Origin: an uncultured Francisella sp.
GTDB taxonomy: Bacteria; Pseudomonadota; Gammaproteobacteria; Burkholderiales; Neisseriaceae
Assembly: GCA_905373555.1 (NCBI GenBank)
Contig: CAJPTP010000078.1
Span: 1-5,685 of the forward strand
DNA length: 5,685 nucleotides
Direction of reading: 5' to 3'
Below the pieces are notes generated by a model. That model was not told the DNA's origin. It was given only the letters and a program-made list of their open reading frames with translations, and searched no databases. This document shows, piece by piece, positions 1 to 3,735 of the stretch. The stretch's first letter is position 1; each line of letters starts with the position of its first letter. The translations under genes and the position numbers were made by a program.

Positions 1-119
1 GGATTTGTTTGCGTTGGCGTTGAAAAATCAAAAGAAAAGCTCTCAAGCGACCCTTGAAGGTCCGGATTGCTTTTCTTCGAGCTTACGCAACACGACAGCC
101 GGAGAAGCTTTTGCGTCAT
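1..119 (-). CDS. Unrecognised protein, N-terminal 39 codons only (runs off left edge)
   Basis: I do not recognise this gene. An ATG at 119 opens a frame of 39 codons with no stop before the left edge. It reads MTQKLLRLSCCVSSKK, then SNPDLQGSLESFSFDFSTP. The support for coding is comparative. Two other places in the window (around 2998-3205 and 3360-3566, + strand) align with it, and against the second the codon changes are mostly conservative or third-position (CCG/CCC, GGG/GGC, GAT/GAC, TCT/TCG; N/H, D/E, L/F). Shared residues include K, S, P, QG, E, FS, DF and P. An in-frame ATG at 140 could add seven residues (MKSHHEI). No good ribosome binding site is visible before either. There is no lipobox or clear signal peptide. 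Base composition is far more AT-rich than in the efflux genes, which may mean recent acquisition. Function, length and cellular location cannot be judged from this fragment. Confidence 0.5.
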   Translation of the reverse strand, partial: MTQKLLRLSCCVSSKKSNPDLQGSLESFSFDFSTPTQTN

Positions 120-182
120 GATTTCATGGTGTGATTTCATGGTGTTTTTTGATATCAACGCTTCTCGAATACTTTCCCTGAA
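9..182 (-). repeat. Dispersed repeat copy A (upstream region plus first codons of the edge gene)
   Basis: Copy A is the reference for a three-copy family; the others lie at 2949-3109 and 3301-3463 on the + strand. From GCTCGAAGAAAA (82-71) to CGCAA (ending at 9) it matches copy B at 58 of 75 aligned positions with a single one-base gap (my count). The upstream block (about 165-113) matches copy B at about 30 of 40 positions once the extra 13-bp unit at 119-144 is left out. It also matches copy C around GCGTTG and CATGACGC. The stretch of about 30 bases between the two blocks is poorly conserved in sequence but has the same length in A and B. The repeat spans promoter-proximal and coding sequence, so it is best read as a duplicated gene start rather than an insertion sequence. 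No terminal inverted repeats or target duplications were seen. Confidence 0.75.
119..144. repeat. Perfect 13-bp tandem duplication over the start region
   Basis: TGATTTCATGGTG occurs twice head to tail (119-131 and 132-144, + strand reading). On the coding (minus) strand it multiplies the start codons before the edge gene: ATGs begin at 140, 127 and 119. The first and third are in frame with each other, 21 bases apart. The middle one is out of frame and meets TGA after three codons. Copy B of the family has only one such unit. Copy C has an analogous but imperfect doubling of 10 bp (ACGCCACAAC / ACGCCATAAC) at the same place. Confidence 0.9.
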
Positions 183-506
183 GAAAAAGGAAAGGAAAAA
201 ACCGCGAAATATGAGATCGGCGAAACTTGACAAAGACGACAATTGGAAACGGGGCGGGAGGGAAAAGAAGAGAAAGGAAACAAAGAGGCGAACTGGACGG
301 AGAAGATGCAAGATTCGGGATCCGCGCGATCAGCCAAGATGAAATGAGGGGAGGGGGAAAAAACCGTTCCTTCGATTCGTCATGCCCGCGGCGCGCCCAA
401 GCGGCGCGCGCAGGCCGGCGATCGGGCGTCTTAGGGTTGCCGACACGCGCCGATTCGCTTGAGCGAGCGGGCGGGCGGCCGCCTTCGATCGCAAAATCCC
501 GTCGGC
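183..506. other. Non-coding spacer with AT-rich purine tract
   Basis: No gene is supported here. From about 180 to 300 the + strand is almost all purine (A and G runs broken by few pyrimidines) and much poorer in GC than the flanking efflux genes. From about 380 composition returns to GC-rich. A 7-bp stem, GCGCGCC (391-397) with GGCGCGC (403-409) around a five-base loop, lies about 100 bases past the stop of the efflux gene. The only T-run after it on the minus strand is about 30 bases further on, so it is not a convincing intrinsic terminator. The long minus-strand frames crossing this region are arginine- and proline-rich shadows. Confidence 0.5.
206..233 (-). promoter_or_regulatory. Weak candidate promoter for the left-edge gene
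   Basis: On the minus strand TTGTCA (233-228) is followed after 16 bases by TATTTC (211-206), about 87 bases before the ATG at 119. The -35-like box matches the sigma-70 consensus at five of six positions, the -10-like box at only three. The AT-rich setting makes chance matches likely. It lies outside the block shared with the other family copies, so conservation gives no support. Confidence 0.2.
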
Positions 507-2441
507 TTAAATCGGCGTCGGCTTGGGCGCGGCGCCGGAGCTTGCGCCTTGGGCGCCATCCAAAGGGATCGGCTCTTCTTGCGCGGCCGGGCCGGAATCG
601 ATCGCCAAGGGGCGGGTTTGGGCTTGCCCATCGCCGTTTTCTTTCTTGCCCTCGGCCCAACCCAGCCAAGAGGCGAGCAGGGCGTTGTCGGGGCTGCCGC
701 CGATCGCGGCGTAGCGATCGAGAAAGTTTTGCAGCCGGCGCAAGCGCAGATCCAACAGCTCGTTTTGGGCGGAGCGCAGCGCGGCTTTGCGGTTGAGCCA
801 ATTTTCCAAGGGATCCGCGCCCGCCTCATAGCGAACCCGGGCGATGCGGCTTAACTCTTGGGCTGTTTGGGCGGCGGCCTCGGCCAGCTTCAGCCGCTCG
901 TCCAGCTCGATGCGGTCTTGGCGGACGACGGCGATTTCCTTCAGCGCATTGGCCAACGTTTGGCGATAGCGCGCCGCTTGGGCGTCGTAGTCTGACCTCG
1001 CCGATTGGCTTTGGATGATTTTGCGCGGGATGTCCAAAAACGGCAGGGCGAGATTCGCGGCGACGGCGCCGACGGGATGGAACAGCAACTCGGCCCAATC
1101 CGTTCCCCCGCCCGCGTCGGCGGCGTAACTTAGGCGCAGCGTCGGAAAGAAATCGCGGGCGGCGGCGTCGACCCGATCCGCCGACGCGAGCAATGCCTTC
1201 AAGGCCGAGGCGACGTCGGGCCGATTGGCCAAAGTTCGGGCGGGCGACGACGCCAAAAGCTCGGGCAGGCGGGGATTGGGCAGGCGATCGCCCGCGACCA
1301 AAGCGGCGGCGCCCAAGGGGCTCGCGCCGACCACAACGGCCAGACTCGCCTCATCGGAGCGGGTCTGCTTTTCGGCGCTCAGCGCCGCCGCGAAAGCCGC
1401 ATCCAAATTGCTTTGGGTCAGCAGCCAATCGCCTTTGGAAATGGCGCCCGCCCTGTATTTGGCCTCAAAGAGGCGCGCCATCCCCTTGGCGTCGGCCAAA
1501 GCCTCCCGGGCCAAGGCCAAACGCTCCCGATCCGCCAACACCCGCCAATACAGGCCCGCCGTTTGGCCCGCCAAAGTCAGATAAACCCCTCTTTTGCGGT
1601 CCAACGCCGCCAAGGCGTCACGGCTTGACGCGGCATAGTCTTTGGCCAAGGCGCCGAACAAATCCGCCTGATACGCCGCAGAGAAACTCGAGCCGTAACG
1701 CGCGCCGTTTTCGGACGCGCCGCCTAAGCCGACCCCGGCCCAAGCGCCGCCGTTTTTGCCGTTGGCGCCGTCGCCGCCGTCCAAGCGCTTCGACGCCGAG
1801 GCGCCCGCGCTGAAAGAGGGGATCAGGGATGAGCCGCTCATGCGGCGGCTCAACACGGCCTTGCGCAAGGTTTCTTGGGCCGCCCTCAAATCCGCGTTGT
1901 TGCGAATCATCGCGTCCATCGCGGCGTTGAGTCCGGGATCGCCCAAAGCGCGCCAAAAATCCGCGTCGGACAGACGGGCGGCGTCCCCTTCGGCGACGCC
2001 CGGGCCTGCGGCGAAAGCGTCCGGTCCCGCCCCCGTTTCGTCTCTTGGGCCTGCGGCGGGATCTGCGGATCCGCCCAAGACTCGGGGCGAGCCCAAGCGC
2101 GCGGCCGGCCGCGTTGCGGCGCCGGTCTTCGCCCCGGGCCCATCCGTTCCTTGCAGCGCCAAGCGCCGAGCCAAAACGGCGTCGATTTGCCGCCCCAAAG
2201 GGCGGTCTGCCCCGGATGGGCCGTAAGCGTCCGCCGCCGAAAGAGCGTCGGCGCGAGGATCGGCGACCGTCCGGCCCCCGTTTGGCGCCGCGCCGTCGGC
2301 GGGGTCGCTTTGCGCCTCCCAGCCCCAAGACGCGGGAACCGTCGACGACGCCCAGTCTTGATCCAAGGGGGCCGTCGCGCACGCCGCCAACAGCATCGAA
2401 ATCGTCGCCGCAAGCGGCGCCGCGCCGTGAATCCGTTTCAT
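507..2441 (-). CDS. Outer-membrane efflux lipoprotein, TolC/NodT family
   Basis: This is the outer-membrane channel of a tripartite efflux pump, carrying substrate from the inner-membrane transporter across the periplasm. The ATG at 2441 gives 644 residues. It is chosen over an upstream TTG at 2510 because it is preceded by AAGGTG and begins directly with a lipoprotein signal, MKRIHGAAPLAATISMLLAAC, with lipobox L-A-A-C and the lipidated Cys at 21; Ala at +2 fits outer-membrane sorting. Family landmarks follow: VPASW (35-39), DFWRALGDPGLN (161-172), ADLFG (259-263), YRAGAISKGD (329-338), NRPDV (406-410) and the second-repeat RYEAGADPLENWL (537-549), within the two alpha-helical coiled-coil halves usual for the family. 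Odd points are a linker at 40-160 and a polar, proline-rich tail after about 582; both lengthen it beyond the usual 450-500 residues. It is on the same strand as macB but 1294 bases downstream. Assignment to the family is firm; the pump partner is inferred from context. Confidence 0.93.
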   Translation of the reverse strand: MKRIHGAAPLAATISMLLAACATAPLDQDWASSTVPASWGWEAQSDPADGAAPNGGRTVADPRADALSAADAYGPSGADRPLGRQIDAVLARRLALQGTDGPGAKTGAATRPAARLGSPRVLGGSADPAAGPRDETGAGPDAFAAGPGVAEGDAARLSDADFWRALGDPGLNAAMDAMIRNNADLRAAQETLRKAVLSRRMSGSSLIPSFSAGASASKRLDGGDGANGKNGGAWAGVGLGGASENGARYGSSFSAAYQADLFGALAKDYAASSRDALAALDRKRGVYLTLAGQTAGLYWRVLADRERLALAREALADAKGMARLFEAKYRAGAISKGDWLLTQSNLDAAFAAALSAEKQTRSDEASLAVVVGASPLGAAALVAGDRLPNPRLPELLASSPARTLANRPDVASALKALLASADRVDAAARDFFPTLRLSYAADAGGGTDWAELLFHPVGAVAANLALPFLDIPRKIIQSQSARSDYDAQAARYRQTLANALKEIAVVRQDRIELDERLKLAEAAAQTAQELSRIARVRYEAGADPLENWLNRKAALRSAQNELLDLRLRRLQNFLDRYAAIGGSPDNALLASWLGWAEGKKENGDGQAQTRPLAIDSGPAAQEEPIPLDGAQGASSGAAPKPTPI

Positions 2442-2446
2442 CTCCG

Positions 2447-2452
2447 CACCTT
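2447..2452 (-). promoter_or_regulatory. Ribosome binding site deciding the start of the efflux lipoprotein
   Basis: On the minus strand AAGGTG lies five bases before the ATG at 2441, within a purine-rich AAGGGGAAAGGTG. It favours this ATG over the upstream TTG at 2510, whose extra 23 residues (rich in Arg, Lys and Ala) would bury the lipoprotein signal. Confidence 0.6.
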
Positions 2453-2899
2453 TCCCCTTGCGCGCGGCAAGCCGCCCGGCGGCGGCCGCCTGTCTCTTCA
2501 AAGGCCCCAACGCCCTCCCGCAACGCCCCCATGGCCTTCAACCCAAACGGCCCCGATGGGTCAAGGGGCAGCGGGCGTCCGGGGCCGCAAGGGCAATGGG
2601 GCCGGCAAAATGGGGGCAAACACCCCATGCCCATGACCGCTTGGCCTGCGTTTTATGGCGCCATGCCCCAACGCGGGCAAAAAAGCCGGCGAGTCGAGAG
2701 AGCCCAACGACGAGAGGCTGCTCGCCTGCGCGGCGCCGCTCAGGCCGCCGACCTCGCTTGGGACGCGAGGCGCCCCGCGTCACGCGCGACGCGGCATAAT
2801 TTGAGAGCCATGCCCATCGGGCGGCGCAAGGCTCAATGATGGCGCCGCAAGCCCGGCGAAGAGAGCCGGCGCTTGGGGCCGACGCGCGCGACGGCGCTG

Positions 2900-2925
2900 C
2901 GGCGGCATTGAGCGGCGGCATTGAG
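2900..2925. repeat. Perfect 13-bp tandem repeat, two units
   Basis: CGGCGGCATTGAG occurs at 2900-2912 and again at 2913-2925, followed by a partial third unit (CGACGG). It lies just upstream of family copy B. The period equals that of the duplication at 119-144, but the sequences are unrelated. Confidence 0.85.
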
Positions 2926-2948
2926 CGACGGCGCCCGCGGCGCAATCA

Positions 2949-3109
2949 TTGGGGCAAGGATGCAAGAAAAGTTGCGATCCCAAAACGCCATAAAATCAAG
3001 GCGCCGCCGCCCGCTCCAACCACCATGCTCGCCGGCTCGAAGAAAAACCATCCCGACGCCTCAAAGGCGGCTTGGGGAGCTTTTTTTTGATTTTTCAGCG
3101 CCGGCGCAA
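2949..3109 (+). repeat. Dispersed repeat copy B (inverted relative to copy A)
   Basis: The upstream block, from TTGGGGCAAGG to AAAACGCCATAAAATCA (about 2949-2997), aligns with copy A on the opposite strand and with copy C (3301-3359). Shared elements with copy C are TTGGG-CAA, GCAAG, GTTG, AT and AACGCCA. The coding block 3035-3109 matches copy A at 58 of 75 positions. Similarity to copy C may extend upstream to about 2929 (GGCGCC, GG, AAT, ATTGGG). Confidence 0.75.
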
Positions 3110-3205
3110 CACCTTGGACAGGAGGCGGCGCCGACGCGTCTTCCATGCGCTCCCATCGTTTTTCCGATTCGGCCCAACGAGGGCTCGATCCCGCCCCGTC
3201 CAAGC
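2998..3205 (+). pseudogene. Decayed paralogue of the left-edge gene (start lost, frameshifted)
   Basis: Aligned with the gene at 119-1, the start codon position reads AAG (2998-3000) instead of ATG. The next 19 codons keep the frame and end in SKKNHPD, against SKKSNPD in the left copy. An extra G near 3058 then shifts the frame. In the new frame the alignment continues without gaps: PQRRLGELFFDFSAPAQ here, LQGSLESFSFDFSTPTQ there. Downstream, 32 residues (3110-3205) align without gaps with the translation of 3471-3566, sharing L, E, two prolines, then PP and P at the same spacing, with RPN offset by one. The shifted frame stays open to TAA at 3353-3355, but its last part is the upstream block of the next copy, so it is not one real gene. 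A short frame from an internal ATG (3025) ends at 3090 and is unlikely to be functional. Confidence 0.55.
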
Positions 3206-3300
3206 CAAGGCTCGGCCCGCTCCGAGCATCCCGGTTGGGGCGCCCCGCAGGCCCAAGCCCAACCGCGCCGAACATCGCCCCGGCGCCGAGGAAGAATAGA

Positions 3301-3463
3301 TTGGGCAAAGCGCGCAAGTCGCGTTGTCATGAAGAAACGCCACAACACGCCATAACTTCATGACGCGATCACGGATTCAACCGCCCTGTCGCCGGCGCCG
3401 AAGCCGAGCCACCCCGAGCCGCAAGGCCGCTTTGAGCGCTTTTCGTTGGACTTTAACCATCCC
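3301..3463 (+). repeat. Dispersed repeat copy C (same strand as copy B)
   Basis: The upstream block runs from TTGGGCAAAG (3301) through GCGTTG and AACGCCA to CTTCATGACGC, matching copies A and B. The coding block AAGCCGAGC...CATCCC (3401-3463) aligns with copy A over 20 codons without gaps; 11 of 20 residues are identical and several more are conservative. Copies B and C lie in tandem about 350 bp apart, suggesting a duplicated unit of about that length. Confidence 0.7.
3326..3364. repeat. 9-bp perfect inverted repeat overlapping the copy C start codon
   Basis: GTCATGAAG (3326-3334) pairs with CTTCATGAC (3356-3364) around a 21-base loop. The right arm contains the ATG at 3360, so in RNA the stem would cover the start; as DNA it could be an operator. 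The inverted repeat is not preserved in copies A or B, so it may be chance or specific to this copy. Confidence 0.5.
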
Positions 3464-3566
3464 GGCGAAAGGCCTCGATGACGAAGGCGTCAACGCCTTT
3501 GAGCCGCTTTCCCCAAGCTTTGCGTCGCGCCCGAACCGGCGCGACGCCCTCCCCCCTCTCCCTGCG
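3360..3566 (+). pseudogene. Second decayed paralogue of the left-edge gene (two frameshifts)
   Basis: An ATG at 3360 aligns exactly with the start of the left-edge gene (ATGACGC in both). One base is missing before 3401 relative to that gene. In the shifted frame it then reads PKPSHPEPQGRFERFSLDF against KKSNPDLQGSLESFSFDF there. That frame hits TGA at 3479-3481. A compensating shift near 3467 restores the starting frame, which reads GLDDEGVNAFEPLSPSFASR, then PN, and aligns with the downstream part of the first decayed copy. The unshifted frame from 3360 is open to 3845, but it runs into the antisense of macB and its conserved part is out of frame, so I treat the locus as a pseudogene. A pair of sequencing errors is an alternative. 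The true 3' end is not known. Confidence 0.5.
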
Positions 3567-3650
3567 TCCTGCCACTGCGTTTTGCCCCGGCGCCCTGCGC
3601 CCCGACCCTGCCACGCCCCGGCATTCGCCGCGCGAAGCCGCACAAGCCCG

Positions 3651-3685
3651 GCCGAATCGGCGCGCTGCGGCGCGGACGATTCGGC
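3651..3685 (-). terminator. Strong stem-loop after macB, possible transcript end
   Basis: GCCGAATCG (3651-3659) pairs perfectly with CGATTCGGC (3677-3685). Inside, CGCGC (3661-3665) pairs with GCGCG (3670-3674) around a four-base loop, giving 14 pairs with a small internal loop. It lies about 50 bases past the macB stop. No T-run follows on the minus strand, so it is not a classical intrinsic terminator; it could protect the mRNA end or be chance in GC-rich DNA. Confidence 0.3.
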
Positions 3686-3735
3686 TTCGGCGCCGGCGGC
3701 GTCGGGGAGCGGGACCGGACGGAGGGGCATGCGCC

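Larger units (their letters stand above)
2442..2948. other. Non-coding region upstream of the efflux lipoprotein gene
   Basis: I see no gene here. All open frames are arginine-, alanine- and proline-rich and resemble no family I know. Structure is limited to a short hairpin, ATGGGG (2610-2615) with CCCCAT (2623-2628), a 10-bp palindrome ATGGCGCCAT (2655-2664), and a 13-bp tandem repeat at 2900-2925. If the efflux gene has its own promoter it should lie here on the minus strand, but no convincing -35/-10 pair was found. GC content is as high as in the genes, which would fit decayed coding sequence. Confidence 0.45.

Noticed and set aside
23..58. Minus-strand hairpin (TCAAG/CTTGA) followed by TTTTCTTTTGATTTTT, resembling an intrinsic terminator
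   Set aside because: It lies inside the start of the left-edge gene and aligns codon by codon with the other copies (the T-rich part encodes FSFDF), so the T-richness is coding. The stem is only five pairs.
67..342. + strand 91-codon Lys/Arg-rich frame
   Set aside because: TTG start, composition simply reflects the purine tract, and it is antisense to the better supported minus-strand gene start.
2442..2510. Longer efflux lipoprotein from TTG at 2510
   Set aside because: It would place 23 charged and alanine-rich residues before a canonical lipoprotein signal, and the ATG at 2441 has its own ribosome binding site.
2611..2640. Possible fourth, very diverged family copy (AAACACC...CCATGCCCATGACCGC)
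   Set aside because: Only the start-region words resemble the family; the following sequence does not give the conserved peptide in any frame.
3052..3095. + strand hairpin with CGCCT/AGGCG followed by eight T, resembling a terminator of a small RNA
   Set aside because: It is the homologous position in copy B of the same coding block, where the T-run is part of Phe codons. No upstream promoter or RNA gene was seen.
2946..3317. Minus-strand 123-codon frame with a hydrophobic N-terminus (NLFFLGAGAMFGAVGLG)
   Set aside because: TTG start, third-position GC no higher than the local average, and antisense to the family copies; likely a shadow.
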